64,000 nucleotides of DNA from Alisma plantago-aquatica (Eukaryota; Streptophyta; Magnoliopsida; Alismatales; Alismataceae): NCBI GenBank assembly GCA_963693085.1, contig OY856412.1:1128426244-1128490243 (forward strand), written 5' to 3'. The notes under the pieces are model-generated. The model saw nothing but the letters and a program-made list of their open reading frames with translations. It ran no database searches and had not been told where the DNA came from. Below are positions 13,578 to 26,795 of this stretch, piece after piece (the first letter of the stretch is position 1; each line of letters starts with the position of its first letter). The translations under genes were made by a program, and so were the position numbers.

Positions 13578-16500
13578 TGTTACAACCCAAATTTTACATG
13601 TATTTTCATAATTGAAAGGTAATAACTTTATGAATATGGACTTGAATTGAGAAGGTTGTATGCTTTGCTTCAAAGGATGGATTTCCTTGCAAATCTCCCT
13701 TTTGATTGGAATTGTGTAATATCTACTATTGTTTTGGAAATAGGTAAATATAATATCTACTATTTTGTTAATCCAATAATGGATATAAAATAGGAGAAAA
13801 AAAAGTCCAAATATTAGAAAAAGATACAAGATAATGAATATTAAGAAAAGTATTTATGAGAAATATATAGAAATCTCTACAAAGTGGCATTAATGGCCAC
13901 AATTGAGTAATTTGCGTTTACATGTGATTTCTAATGAAAGAAATAGGAAATAAAAGATAAAGAGAAATCCTTGAAAAGAAATATTTTAATAAAGAAATAA
14001 GTAAGATAATGAGAAATAATGGATGTAGATGCATTTAGAAGGATAATAAGTATCCTTAAAAAAAGATTTCAAAATCTTAGGATTTCTTGGGGTCCAAGGA
14101 GTCCCAATGGAGAGGAAGAAAGAGAAAATACAAATAATACAAAAGTCATAATATGTGAATAATGTGCTATATAGATAATGAATTTTGTGTTATAAAAAAG
14201 AGATACAATTTGCTATATTTTCTATAAGGAAGTAAAACTTCGTGGCCAATGGATTAAAAGCAAAGCACAAATAGAGTAAAAGTAATAATTTTCGGATTCC
14301 TTGATAACCAAGGAATATGGATAAATAAGGAAATAATTAAAAGTGAAGTTACATCTTAACAAGGAAAGTATGTTGTTATAGTTGATGGGGGACTTGTTCT
14401 CCTCGTGGGTAGGCATGCTAGGACGCTGCTACCTATCCCTATATAAGGGACAAACCCATAGCCTCGAGTTTTCCCTGTCTCACACCCTTCTCCAACCTTG
14501 CATCGTCTCAAACCCTAACCAAGGGGGTAATGCAACACCTCGAGCAATGAGGATCCATGAAGGGGTTTATGATGGAAGCATGATGCTCCCACGACGCCCT
14601 AAGGATGCTCGGCCATCATCTTCGTGCCCTAGTGCTTGCGTGACACTGACATGAGGGTAGCAGACCGTCTTCATGTTGCAGGCCTGGAGGAATAGAACCG
14701 GCCATCTTGGCTACGGGGTGGAGGCGCCCGTGTGCACAAGAGCTCAGCGGAGGCAAGGGAACCTTCCCTGATGACCGTCGAGGTCTGGGAAGGGGAGGCG
14801 GAGCTATTCCGACCCCTGTGGTGGCGGTAACAGCGTGCAACGTTAGGTAGAAGATGACCTAAGTAGCATTGGACGGAATTGCCCCTTCAGGTATTGTAGA
14901 ACCAAGAAGCCACGTGGGGGTACAAGAGTCATTCTGTTATGTTTTCACTGAGTTACGTGATGCATGGGATGGCTGACGTGTCAGCATCCCTTTGATTCAA
15001 GAAGTAAATCTTGCAAAATTCGTACTTAATTAATGGTAGCTCGGATTGGTCAATATAATTATGAAATTTGCTCAGAAAAATATGAGGAATCCATTAAAAA
15101 TAGTTTAAGAGACTAAATCCTGTTGAAATTCGAAAAGAAGTTAAAGTTGTCAACTTTAATGCATTAATGATTAAGAAACCCTAATATTGATGTTAATAAG
15201 ATTGAGAAAGGTATTATGGGTGTTTTTAATCAATATTAACCTATTGATTATAAAAAGGACACATTAGATCCAAAAGGATGATATTTATGCATAGTTTGAT
15301 TAATGTAGGGTTCCAAGTAGATGAATATGCTTTAATGGGCCTCGAAACCCTAATTTTGGTAATTATGACTCTTAAAGGCTTTAATTGTTCAAATCCATGA
15401 ATAAAGTTGAGATATGAAGACTCTAAGCTATTTTGAGTATAAAAGTTTCTAATTGTGGATAAATACCCTTAATTTGGTAATTAAGGTTTCATAGTGGATA
15501 AATGTGGAATTAGTGATAAATAGGGTTCATGTGTGAATTTGACTATAATGAAATATGAGTTGTCAATTCGAATGAAACCGAACATGATAATTGGGCTTAA
15601 TGATCTTAACATGAATTAAAAGGATAAAGATGTTAGTCTTAGTGTAAAAGAGATATATTAGACTTAATTGACATTCAAGTATGCCTATGATGATGAAATT
15701 AGGGTTTGTGAACTAAAAGAGCATTAAACGTGATAAAAGCATTATGGAGGCTAAAACCTTAATAAAACCCTAAAGTTGGCCTAGAAATCTTAAGGTGGAA
15801 TCCAAGTCAATCTTGAGGATTTTGACACATGGATTGTATGCATTAATTTCAGGATATTATTGATTTCTTGATTGAATGTTCTTGATTATTCTTTCTTGGA
15901 CATCAAGTTGCTCTGGATTAGGTATGTGATTATTTATGATTAACCGTTCTAGTTTCATGGGGTTTTCTCAGATGATTGATCGAATTGAATGCAACCTAAC
16001 TGTTGGATGTTCATATATGTAAATTCATAAAGTCACTATGATTATCATAGTTAATTTATAAGTGTGTATTCTCGCACCTACATGCCACCTTGATGTATGA
16101 TGCAATGAGGTCAATCCCAAGAGAGAAGACCAATGAGCACCATGAGAGGTGACCCCATGCACCAAGCTCAAGATGGAGAAGGTGGCCTTATGATATTGCA
16201 TGACTAATGGGAACAATGAGAGGTGACCCTAGGAACCAAGCTCGGGATAGAGAAGGTGTCCTTAAGTCTATTGCAAAAGAGAAACCCTAAAGAGGGTATT
16301 CCAGGGTTAGGGCAAAAGCAGTGGAGAATGTCACATTGAAGACGTAAATTGGATTGTTAATTAACTTGATTGTGATATTTAGGTTGTTCGCAATATATGT
16401 GAAATTTTGGTTTTCCCCACATACCGGCATATTCATTTATGCTGATCGACATTTTATTTATCGGTGTTTTAGGTACCATATTGAAAAGGAAAAATAGTAA

Positions 16501-16762
16501 AGTGACACATGGTGAAAATAAGAATTAAAGTGCCAGGACGATTAGTTAGAGTAGACTCCAGTTGTGGATAGAAGTTAGATATCCAAGTTTTTGAAAAAGG
16601 TAAGCAAAGTTTTATTTTATTCTAGCTTTTCAGTATAGTTTTGGTAGAATTTATTAATTATTATTGATTATTTTTTGAACCATTGATCCGGAAAATTGGG
16701 ATAATGGCTCTGACCTTTTGGTCTCCCTTAATTGGGGGTTATCGGGAGGCAGGGTCATTACA
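13578..16762 (+). repeat. Element C 5' LTR, complete
   Basis: A 3185-bp LTR ending GGGTCATTACA, directly followed by TT and the PBS. It contains a TATA box at 14440, a GC-rich transcribed leader at about 14550-14830 and an A+T-rich remainder. The leader gives several open frames on both strands (for example 14382-14654 and 14616-14840). These are interrupted or altered in the other LTR copy, so I do not call them genes. Confidence 0.9.
14440..14449 (+). promoter_or_regulatory. TATA box of element C LTR
   Basis: CTATATAAGG lies in a CCTATCC context. The same motif is at 18233-18242 in the second C LTR, followed by the same GGGAC. Transcription probably starts about 30 bp downstream, just before the GC-rich leader. 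Confidence 0.6.
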
Positions 16763-17990
16763 TTTGGTATCAGAGAATTGGTTCCTCATTTAATCTCTAA
16801 TAATTATTAAATTTTACAAACTCTTTAGAACCCAAGGGAGTTATTAGAGGATTTTCTGATGACAGAGGTGTCTAGAAAAGGATCACGGTCCGGGGGCTGG
16901 CAATATTTTCCTCCACCCCACTAGTCGGTCACGAGGACTTCTGAATGCAGTGTGGTTTCCTGGCCAATGTCTGAGGTTCTGACTCGAAATAAGATACCTT
17001 TAGGACTCTCTCATCTATTTTCATCCCTTCTCAACCCTAATTCAATTAAGATTCTAAGGTTTAGGGTTTCTCTCTCTCCACATTCCTCTTGTGTTTGGGA
17101 TAAGATTAATAAGGAGTAAGCAATCCTCCACCAAATAACAAAAATCATGTAAACAAGATGTCATGGACTTAAGCTTAATAGTTTAAGCGTAAACTATAGA
17201 TTAGTTACATGCTTAGGTGGCCTGGGCTGTGTTTTTGTGCCCTGAGAAGAACCCTGAGGTCAGACCTTCTTGACAAGAGGATGAGTAGAGCCTTGGTGGC
17301 ATAGGCCTCCAGAAAGAGGTAGAGACCTGGAAAATCCTCTGAGGATGATGCTAACCCTAACCCTAAGTGGTTGTTAGAGAGAGATGGCATGATGAGTTAG
17401 ATATCATGGTCAACCATGTGCGTGGATTGACCTACTTTTGGTTTTGAATACCTATGGGAAGTATGAGCTATGTGAGGTTGGTTGACCTATTGTCTTTTGG
17501 GAAACCCAACCTTAGAAGGGTTGTGCATGTTAGGGTGAAGGATAACTCCTTCATTGATGAGGTTAGTGATGACCATATAGAAACCCTATGGTCTTAAAAG
17601 AGCATGGAAGAGCATGCACCTATGTAGGAGAGTACGCCAGTAGTGCCGGTAGTAGGTTGAAACCTAGGACAGAAGGGCATGTTGGATAGATTATGAGATA
17701 AGCATGAAGATCTATGGATAATCTTGAGCGAACATAGGTTTGATCATACGTTTCACCCATGTAGGTGTATGCATGTGAGCTTGATCCACCTTCTTAGAAA
17801 GAGAGCCCCCAGTGGTAAGGCCATTTTTAGGGTTAATCTCTAGAGAGAGAGAGCGAGACCCGAGCAAGAAGGTTGGAAGCTTGGACTTCGAGATATAAGG
17901 AACCCTGAGAAGTTGGGTATGTTGCGACCTAAGTGGATGGTAGTGGTTGCCTCGTGCTTGATCCTTGGAGGCTTGTGGCATCTGGGTTCC
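16763..17990 (+). mobile_element. Element C internal region remnant
   Basis: About 1.2 kb between the PBS and the broken 3' LTR. A short frame starts at ATGACAGAGG (16859) but stops after about 20 codons. Telomere-like CTAACCCTAACCCTAAG occurs near 17351. No gag or pol domain is visible and the polypurine tract is gone with the deleted 3' end. Confidence 0.7.
16765..16775 (+). other. Element C primer-binding site
   Basis: TGGTATCAGAG two bases after the 5' LTR end matches the start of the initiator-tRNA PBS. It continues AATTGG instead of CCATGG, so only the first eleven bases pair. Confidence 0.85.
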
Positions 17991-20558
17991 AAAGAGATAC
18001 TATTTTCTATATTTTCTATAAGGAAGTAAAACTTCGTAGCCAATGGATTAAAAGGCAAGCACAAAGAGAGTAAAAGTAATAATTTTCGGATTCCTTGATA
18101 ACCAAGGAATATGGATAAATAAGGAAATAATTAAAAGTGAAGTTACATCTTAACAAGGAAAGTATGTTGTTATAGTTGATGGGGGACTTGTTCTCCTCAT
18201 GGGTAGGCATGCTAGGACGCTGCTACCTATCCCTATATAAGGGACGAACTCATAGCCTCGAGTTTTCCCTATCTCACACCCTTCTCCAACCTTGCATCCT
18301 CTCAAACCCTAACCAAGGGGGTAATGCAACCCATGGAGCAATGAGGAGCCATGAAGGGGTTTATGAGGGAAGAATGATGCTCCCATGACACCCAAAGGAA
18401 GCTCAACCATCATCTTTGTGCCCTAGCACCTGCACGACACTGACAGGAGGGTAGTAGACTGTCTGCATGTTGCAGGCCTGGAGGACTAGAACTGGCCATG
18501 TTGGCCGCGAGCTGGAGGTGCCCGTGTGCACATGAGCTCGGCAGGGGTAATGGAACCTTCCCTGATGACTGTCGAGGTCTGGGAAGGGGAGGCAGAGCCG
18601 TGCCGACCCCTACGGTGGCGGCAGTAGTGTGCGACGTGAGGTAGAAGATGACCTAAGTAGCGTTGGACGGAATTGCCCCTGTGGGTATTATAGAACCAAG
18701 AAGCCGCGCGGGGGTATAAGAGTCATTTCGTTATGTTTTTCCCGAGTTACGTGATGCATGGGATGGCTAACGTGTCAGCATCCCATTGGTCCAAGTAAGT
18801 AAATCTTCCAAAATTCATATTTAATTAATGGTATCTCGAATTGGTACATATAATATATGAAATTTGCTCAGAAAAATAAGAGGAATCCATTAAAAATAGT
18901 TTTAGAGCCTAATTCCTCTTGCAATTTGAAAAGTAGTAAAATTTGTCAACTTTAATGCATTAACAATTAAGAAACCCTAATATTGATGTTAATAAGATTG
19001 AAAAAGGTATTATGGGTGCTTTTAATCAATATTAACTTGTTGATTATAAAAAGGACACATTAGATCCAAAAGAATGATCTTTATGCGTAGTTTGATTAAT
19101 GTTGGATTCCATGTACATGAATATGCTTTAATGGGCCTTGAAACCCTAATTTCGGTAATTATGACTCTTAATGGTTTTAATTGTTCAAATCCATGAATAA
19201 AGCTGAGATATGATGATTCTAAGCTATTCTAAGTATAAAAATTTGTAATTGTGGATAAATACCCTTAATTTGGTAATTAGGGTTTCCTAGTGGATAAATG
19301 TGGAATTAGTGATAAATAGGGTTCATATGTGAATTGGACTATAGCGAAATATGAGTTATCAATTTGAAAGAAACCGAACATGATAATTGGGCTTAATTAT
19401 CTTGACATGACTTAAAAGGATAAAGATGGTAGTCTTAGTGTAAAAGAGATATATTAGACTCAATTGATATTCAAGTATGCCTATGATGATGAAATTAGGG
19501 TTTGTGAACTAAAAGAGCATTAAACATGATAAAAGCATTATGGAGGCTAAAACCCTAATAAAACCCTAAAGTTGGCCTAGAAATCTTAAGGTGGAATCCA
19601 AGTCAATCTTGAGGATGTTGACACATGGATGTTATGCATTAATTTTAGGATATTATTGATTGCTTGATTGAATGTTCTTGATTATTCTTGCTTGGACATC
19701 AAGTTGCTCTGGATCAGGTATGTGGTTATTTATGATTAACCGCTCTAGTTTCACGGGGTTTTCTCAGATGATTGATCAAATTGAATGCAACCTAACTGTT
19801 GGATGTTCATATATGTAAATTCATAAAGTCACTATGATTATCATAGTTAATTTATAAGTGTGTATTCTCGCACCTACATGCCACCTTGATGTATGATGCA
19901 ATGAGGTCAAGCCCAAGAGGGAAGACCAATGGGCACCATGAGAGGTAACCCCAGGCACCAAGCTCAGGATGGAGAAGGTGGCCTTATGATATTGCACGAG
20001 TAATGGGCACCATGAGAGGTGACCCCATGCACCAAGCTCAGGATAGAGAAGGTGGCGTTAAGTCTATTGCAAAAGAGAAACCCTAAAGAGGGTATTCCAG
20101 GGTTAGGGCAAAAGCGGTGGTGAATGTCACATTGAAGACGTAAATTGGATTGTTAATTAACTTGATTGTGATATTTAGGTTGTTAGCAATATATGTGAAA
20201 TTTTTGTTGTCCCCACATACCGGCATATTCATTTATGCTAAGTGACATTTTATTTGTCAACATTTTAGGTATCATATTGAAAAGGACAAACAGTAAAGTG
20301 ACACATGGTGAAAATAAGAATTAAAGTTCCAGAAGGATTATTTAGGGTAGACTCCAGTTGTGGATAGAAGTTAGATATCCAAGTGTTTGAAAATGTTAAG
20401 CAAATTTTTATTTTATTCCAGCTTTTCAGTATAGTTTTGGTGGAAATTAGTAATTATTATTTATTATTTGTCGAAACATTGATCCGGAAAATTGGGATAA
20501 CGACTCTGACCTTTTGGTCTCTCTTAATTGGGGGTTACTGTGAGGCGGGGTCGTTACA
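17991..20558 (+). repeat. Element C 3' LTR, 5'-truncated
   Basis: Aligns with 14197-16762 of the 5' LTR from AAAGAGATAC onwards and has nearly the same length (2568 against 2566 bp). The first 619 bp of the LTR and the adjoining polypurine tract are missing. It ends GGGTCGTTACA at the target duplication. The leader and TATA box are kept, so the copy could in principle still be transcribed. Confidence 0.88.
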
Positions 20559-21770
20559 AGGTATGTTTGCATCCCTAATTATTTTTTTAGGAAATTAGCC
20601 TATGTTTTTTCTTTCTCTTGTTTCTATGGACATTAGTCAATATACAATGTCTTTTTTTTAATATCATGGTTCTTGTGAACTATCTTATTTTTAGTAATCT
20701 TGGATATTCTCTTGATTCTTATCTTGTGCCTTGGTGCATGTTGGACTTTTGATGATATGTGTGCACTATGATGTGGATTTTTATTTGTGGATATGTGATA
20801 TCTTGTTCCCACTTGCATGTGGATGTATGTGTTATCCATTGTGTGATGGCAACATTATATAATGTGACTATACTTTTTACTTGCATCTACATTTTACATG
20901 CTATGTGACTCAATAACACTAGAGTAGTGTAATTGCATTGGTTTCTGGGCGTGTGCCCCTATTTTTGGGATGAAGGTGGTGGTTCCCCATACCCGAGTTT
21001 CAAGGATGTGAAGCCTTGGATAAACTTTATATATTGGTTGTTTGGTAGTGTGTCATTCTCTATCAGGTTTCAAGGATGCGAAGCCTTGGCCACCTTTGTG
21101 TTTATATTGTTCTAGTGTTATGCTTATCTCACATGCATGCAGTTGATGATGATTGTGGGGTGTGTGCCCTACTTTCTCTATAAGTGATATTGTGGCACAA
21201 ATTTATTGTTTTGTTTATGGCAAGTATCCTCTTTTATCATGTGGTGATGATTCTTATCTTTTATGCCCCTTTAGATAGTCCTTATCTTGTGGGAACCTTC
21301 TATTTATTTGTTTTCATTTATTTCAAAACATTTCTCAATTTCCTTTTTAGTATGCACATACTATCCTTTGTTGATGTCATATATTTTCTCTTCTTGTTGG
21401 GGTATGCTTCCAACCCGAGGTGAAGGGCTTGGATGATATGGCATAAAGATATGGACATATCTTAAAGAGATAAAGCTTGGAGACAAAGTTGTTATGGTTT
21501 AGACTTCCCTCTATCCTATATCCTTATGTTGTATCATACATGTAAACCCTATTTGGGATATTAAGATATACTTTGTAATCTTGTTGAGAAATTGAATATA
21601 GTCATTATTTTCGTCCTCTGCTACACTTTGGTTGTTTTGAATACCATTAATAAGAATTGAAAATTTTACACCCACTCCGAGATATCTTAAGGGTGTGTTT
21701 GTATTAGAGGTTTTATTCTTCAAATTTTTGATAGGGAGTGGATCCCCTCTGGGTCCCACTCCTTAAAACA
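20559..21770 (+). mobile_element. LTR A1, segment 3 (3' end)
   Basis: A LTR sequence resumes at GGTATGTTTGCATCC after element C and runs to the LTR end CCTTAAAACA. It aligns with about 24760-25977 of LTR A2. Two short hairpin-like repeats with CAAGG and CCTTG arms (21001-21018 and 21071-21088) are found in all A copies. Adding the segments and the missing 238 bp gives a full LTR of about 3.44 kb. Confidence 0.88.
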
Positions 21771-21783
21771 TGGTATCAGAGCC
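21771..21783 (+). other. Family A primer-binding site, first copy
   Basis: TGGTATCAGAGCC begins at the base after the LTR. The next bases, CATGGTT, also fit initiator tRNA if one extra C is allowed. This is the best preserved PBS in the array. The copies at 25978 (TCGTATCACAGCC) and 30241 (TGGTATCAAAGCC) carry substitutions. Confidence 0.92.
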
Positions 21784-22589
21784 CATGGTTGTCGAAATTT
21801 GACTATTTCAATTTTGTCTCCCTAGTTAGAATCTTTACCTTATGTGGTCACCCTATAGGTGAGATGTTTCCCTAAATTTTTCCTAAGTTGTTTATAAGAT
21901 GATGATAAGTATCTATTAGAATCATGGTGAGTAAACCCTAATTATGTGATGAGGTTAGATGATCATACTCTATCATATAGGTCTTTGTTGACATGAATCC
22001 TTATATGCAATAAGGTTTTACTTGAGGATGCAGTTAGGTTTTGAGAACGAGGAGGTACTAGTATAAGAAGATTTGTTATGGATAAATTGTGAATTGGTTT
22101 CCTATTTGATTTTGAGCTCATCATTGTTTCATATTGCATGATTTCTTAAAGAAAAATACATTTTCAATTATACTACTATATGCACAACATTTTTTGGATT
22201 TCATCAAAGTTTTCCTATACTATGTTACAATAAAGTGAGGTGTTAGTGAAATGCTAAACCTAGTGATAACCCTAGTTTTGACTTTGGAGTTGTGACTAGG
22301 ATTGATATAAAGGTGTAGTTGACCTACCCTACGACTTTTAAATGTTTATGTAGGGTTGTTAGGTTAGAGACACAAGGACCTAAAACTCAACCCTAGATGG
22401 TGTGACTATTAGATGGATACATGAGAAACATAAATCTCTAAAATATTCACAACTAAAAGATATGTGGGTAATCCTAAATGTTGTTTAGTTTGACTTGTTA
22501 GGTGAAACCTTTCAAGGAGTGGAGGGTAGTTGGTTGTCGATGTTTGGATCAACAAATTTTGAGGACGAAATCTTTTTTAAGGGGTGGAG
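21771..22589 (+). mobile_element. Family A internal region 1 (819 bp, non-coding)
   Basis: From the PBS to the polypurine tract AAGGGGTGGAG (22579-22589). The tract is preceded by GAGGACGAAATC, a context typical of Ty3/gypsy elements. It is collinear with 25978-26795 and 30241-31059. No open frame of meaningful length is shared. At about one quarter of the LTR length it is unusually small for an element with 3.4-kb LTRs. Confidence 0.88.
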
Positions 22590-25500
22590 TGTTGTTACGT
22601 ACTAGATCTTAAATCCTACCCTAGAATTTTGATGTTTTTGGATGTAGCCAAACAAGGTTGAGGATAGACCTAGGTGATGTTTAGCATAATCTTATGAGCT
22701 AATGCATGTATAAATCATCTTAAAGTAACCTAATGTTTTTATATTAGTCTCAAGTCAATAATAGACACATAAAATATGTCACATGAGATAATAAGGAATA
22801 TTATGTAATAATCACACATAACTCTTTTGGGTGATAATATTAAGCTATGGAACATAAGTGGAATGAGTAATAGTGATAATAATGGAATAATGTATTAATA
22901 ATGGCCACAAATATTAATTGTGTCACAACTCATAGAAATAAAAACCAAAAGTGAAATCTAAGTTAAAAATCATGTTCCTTGGGTCCTAGTTGTCTTGGGA
23001 GTCAAATTTCATATTATTCACATAATATTAATTAATTTAATTCTAATTGGAAAAGAACATGTGCGTTTCCCCCCAAAATATCAAATAAAATATTAAATGA
23101 CTCCAAAAAAGGAAAATAATCTTAGATTTATAATATACATAATAAATATAGCCTTTGGGTGAATTTTCATCCAATTTGGAGAAAGTTTTCTTAAAAGGTG
23201 TAATTAGGAGTGAGAAAGTGTGTAGAACCTTCAAAATATGAAATAATTATACAAACAACTCCAACATGTAAAATTGATGGCAAATTCGTATCCAACACAT
23301 TAAATATGACTTATGGGTGAAGTTTCATTAATTTTGGAGAATATTAAATCCATTAATGCATGAGGAAAGAGAAAATAAGATTTGATTTATTTGACTCGTT
23401 TGTACCCTCAAAATAGGAGAGAGAAAAATAGAAATAAATTTAATATACCACTTTATTCGAATACGATTTTGACTATGATTCCCGGTTTAATTATTTGTCT
23501 TGTTATCAATTGGGCATGAGTGGATCATATCTGTCCAATTTTCGATCTAATGGCCTCGAAGATGTCACCTACCTTGGGTCACACAAGGATCAGGCTAGTG
23601 GCCGTGTGGTTTTTCAAACCCAGATATCTTCCTAAAATCTTGATGGCTTCACATGATTTTTTCTCCAGTAGTTTCCAAATCAAATTATGCATCCTTTGAT
23701 CCCTTTCTTGCGTTATTTCATTGAGAATTTGGGAAACTCCCAAATATCAAGCACGTAGCTTTGAGGCCACCTTCCTCTTCTTGAACCCACGCAACCCACG
23801 CCTATATATATCGATATCCCAAGCACCACTAGCATCAATGCATGTTTTTTTCAAGCTCCAATTTCTCTATTGGTTGAGTTTCATGCCACCGCTGATGTTT
23901 CTTCTTCTCTAATCATACAGTTGTTCTCATGTGATCATGGAGGAGCCAACACACAAATTTAGCACATCGGTGAGTTCGGCCAAGCTACCCTTTTATTTTT
24001 CTTCTGTTGCTTTGTAGAATCATCGTGTAGTGTGTTTTTGCCCAAATCACCACTCGCCTACTCAGGCAGCATTACAGCCATGAACGGGTGAGAGGTTGGG
24101 GAAGAATCCCCTTCGCCAAATTCTATTTTAGCCCTTCTGCATTTCCTTCTTCCTTTGTTCTTCTTGCAAGGGTGTTTTAGTCTTTCAGCTTGTTTTCTCT
24201 TTTCTTGGTGGTGCGGTCCGGTTGGGTGTTGACCCATGACTTGGTGGCCCTTTATTGGTCCAAGTCACATAGCGGATCCCACTCTCTCTCTCTCTCTATT
24301 TCTCACAAGTAAAAGATGATCTGGCTTTTTCTCTTTTTCCTATTGGCCGATTTTCAAAAATTAATAACTAATTATTTACTGTTAAGAAAAATACAAATAA
24401 ATAATCATTGGATTCAAAAAAATAAGGGAATTCTAATGGTATTGGTTTTGTTGTCTGAATCTAATGTTATAAAGTGGTGATTATAATGGATTAATCTAAA
24501 TAGATAATATATTACAAAATACATAACTAATAATTTATAAGTTAGAAAAATATAATAAAATATGTTTTCAACTCAGAAAAATATAACCAAAAAATGGTGT
24601 TGTATTTATAACCTCATTCACTAATATTAAAAATGTAATTTTTAGGAATTTGAATAATTAATGTAAACCTAACCCTAATTCTACATCTATGCCTAATAGG
24701 TGCTTTCGAGACCTAGGCTTGGACCAAGGACTGAACTTGGACATATGTAGATCTCTTATGAGGTATGTTTGCATCCTTGATTATTCCTTTGAGCAATTAT
24801 CCTATGTTTCTTCTTTCTCTTGGTCCTATGGACATTAGCCAATACACAATGTCTTTGCTTTTGATATCATCGTTATTGTGAACTATCTTGTTTGTGGTAA
24901 TCTAGGATATTCTCTTGAATCTCTTCTTGTGCCTTGGGCATGTAGGACTTTTGATGATATGTGCCCACTATGATGTGGATGTTTATTTGTGGATATGTGA
25001 TATCTTGTTCCCACTTGCATGTAGATGTATGCGTTATCCATTATGTGATGGCAACATTGTATAATCTGACTATACTTTTTACTTGCCTCTACATTTTACA
25101 TGCTATGTAATTCAATAACTCTAGAGTAGTGTAATTGCATTCGTTTTTGGGTGTGTTCCCCTATTTTTAGAATGGAGGTGGTGGATCCTCATACCCGAGT
25201 TTCAAGGATGTGAAGCCTTGTCTCAACTATATATATTGGTTGTTGGACAGTGCATCATTCTCTATCATGTTTCAAGGATGAGAAGCCTTGACCGCCTTTG
25301 TCTTTATATTGTTCTAGTGTTATGCTTTTCTTACATGCATGCATGATTGATGATGATGTGGGGTGTGTTCCCTACTTTCTCTATATGTGTTATTGTGGCA
25401 CAACTTTATTGTTTTGTTTATGGCAAGTATCTTCTTTTATCATGTGATGATGATTCTTATCTTTTATGCCCCTTTGGGTAGTCCTTATCTTTTCTATGGG

Positions 25501-25977
25501 AAGATTCTATTTATTTGTTGTCATTTGTTTCATAACATTGCTCAATTTACTTTTTAGTATGCACATACCAGCCTTTGTTGATGTCATCTATTTTTTATTC
25601 TTGCTGGAGTATGCTTCCAACACTAGGTGAATGACTTGGATGATATGGCATGAAGATATGGACATAGCTTAACGAGATAAAGCTTGGAAACAAAGTTATA
25701 ATGGTTTAGACTTCCCTCTATCCTATATCCTTAAGTTGTATCATACATGTAAACCCTATGTGGGATATTAAGGTATACTTTGTAATGTTTTTGAGAAATT
25801 GAATATACTCATTATTTTCTTTCGCTTCTACAATTTGGTTATTTTGAATACCATTAGTAAGATTTGAAAATTTTACACCCACTCCAAGATACCTTAAGGG
25901 TGTGTTTGGACTGGAGGTTTTATTCTTCAAATTTTTAGTAGCGAGTGGATCCCCTCTGGGTCCCACTCCTTACAACA
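22590..25977 (+). repeat. LTR A2, complete and uninterrupted
   Basis: A 3388-bp LTR from TGTTGTTACG to CCTTACAACA. With A3 it is the reference for recognising the split copies A1 and A4. It has a TATA box at 23802-23811 and the two CAAGG/CCTTG repeats near 25203 and 25272. It lacks about 70 bp present in A1 and A3 near 23395, between the GATTTATTTGAC block and the TCGTTTG block. Confidence 0.92.
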
Positions 25978-26795
25978 TCGTATCACAGCCCATGGTAGTC
26001 AGAATCTGACTGTTTCAATTTTGTCTCCCTAGTTATAATCTTTACCTTATGTAGTCACCCTTTAGGTTAGATGTTTCCCTAAATTTTTCCTAAGTTGTTT
26101 ATAAGATGATGATAAGTATCCATCAGAATCATGGTGAGTAAACCCTAATTATGTGATGAGGTTAGATAATCATACTCTATCATATAGATCTTTACTGACA
26201 TGAATCCTTATTTGCAATAGGGTTTCACTTGAGGATGCAATTAGGTTATGAGAATGAGGAGGTACTAGTATAAGAAGATTTGTTATGGATAAATTGTGAC
26301 TTGGTTTCCTCTTTGATTTTGAGCTCATCATTGTTTCATATCGCATGATTTCTTAAAGAAAAATACATTTTCAATTATACTACTATTTGTACAACATTTT
26401 CTAGATTTCATCGAAGTTTTCCTATACTAAGTCACAATAAAGTGAGGTGTTAATGAAACCCTAAACCTAGTAATAACCCTAGTTTTGACTTTGGAGTTGT
26501 GACTAGGATTGATATAAAGGTGTAGTTGACCTACCCTACAACTTTTGAATGTTTATGTTGGGTTGTTAGGTTAGAGACACAAGGACCTAAAACTCAACCC
26601 AAGATGGTGTGACTGTTAGTTGGATACATGAGCAACATAAATCTCTAAAATATTCACAACTAAAAGATATGTGGGTAATCCTAAATGTTGTTTAGTTTGA
26701 CTTGTTAGGTGAAACCTTTTAGGGGGGGAGAGTAGTTGGTTGTTGATTTTTGGAACAATAGATTTCAAGGACAAAATCTTTTTTAAGGGGTGGAG
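25978..26795 (+). mobile_element. Family A internal region 2
   Basis: An 818-bp copy, collinear with internal region 1. Its PBS carries two substitutions in the first eleven bases (TCGTATCACAG). The polypurine tract AAGGGGTGGAG (26785-26795) is intact. Non-coding. Confidence 0.88.

Larger units (their letters stand above)
13578..20558 (+). mobile_element. Element C: LTR retrotransposon inserted in LTR A1
   Basis: The element starts TGTTACAACCC and ends TCGTTACA. It is flanked by a perfect 5-bp target duplication AGGTA (13573-13577 and 20559-20563). The PBS follows the left LTR, giving plus orientation. The internal region is only about 1.2 kb and non-coding. The 3' LTR lacks its first 619 bp. 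Since the outer ends and duplication are intact, the loss is an internal deletion made after insertion. The LTR sequence is distantly related to that of element D. Confidence 0.92.
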
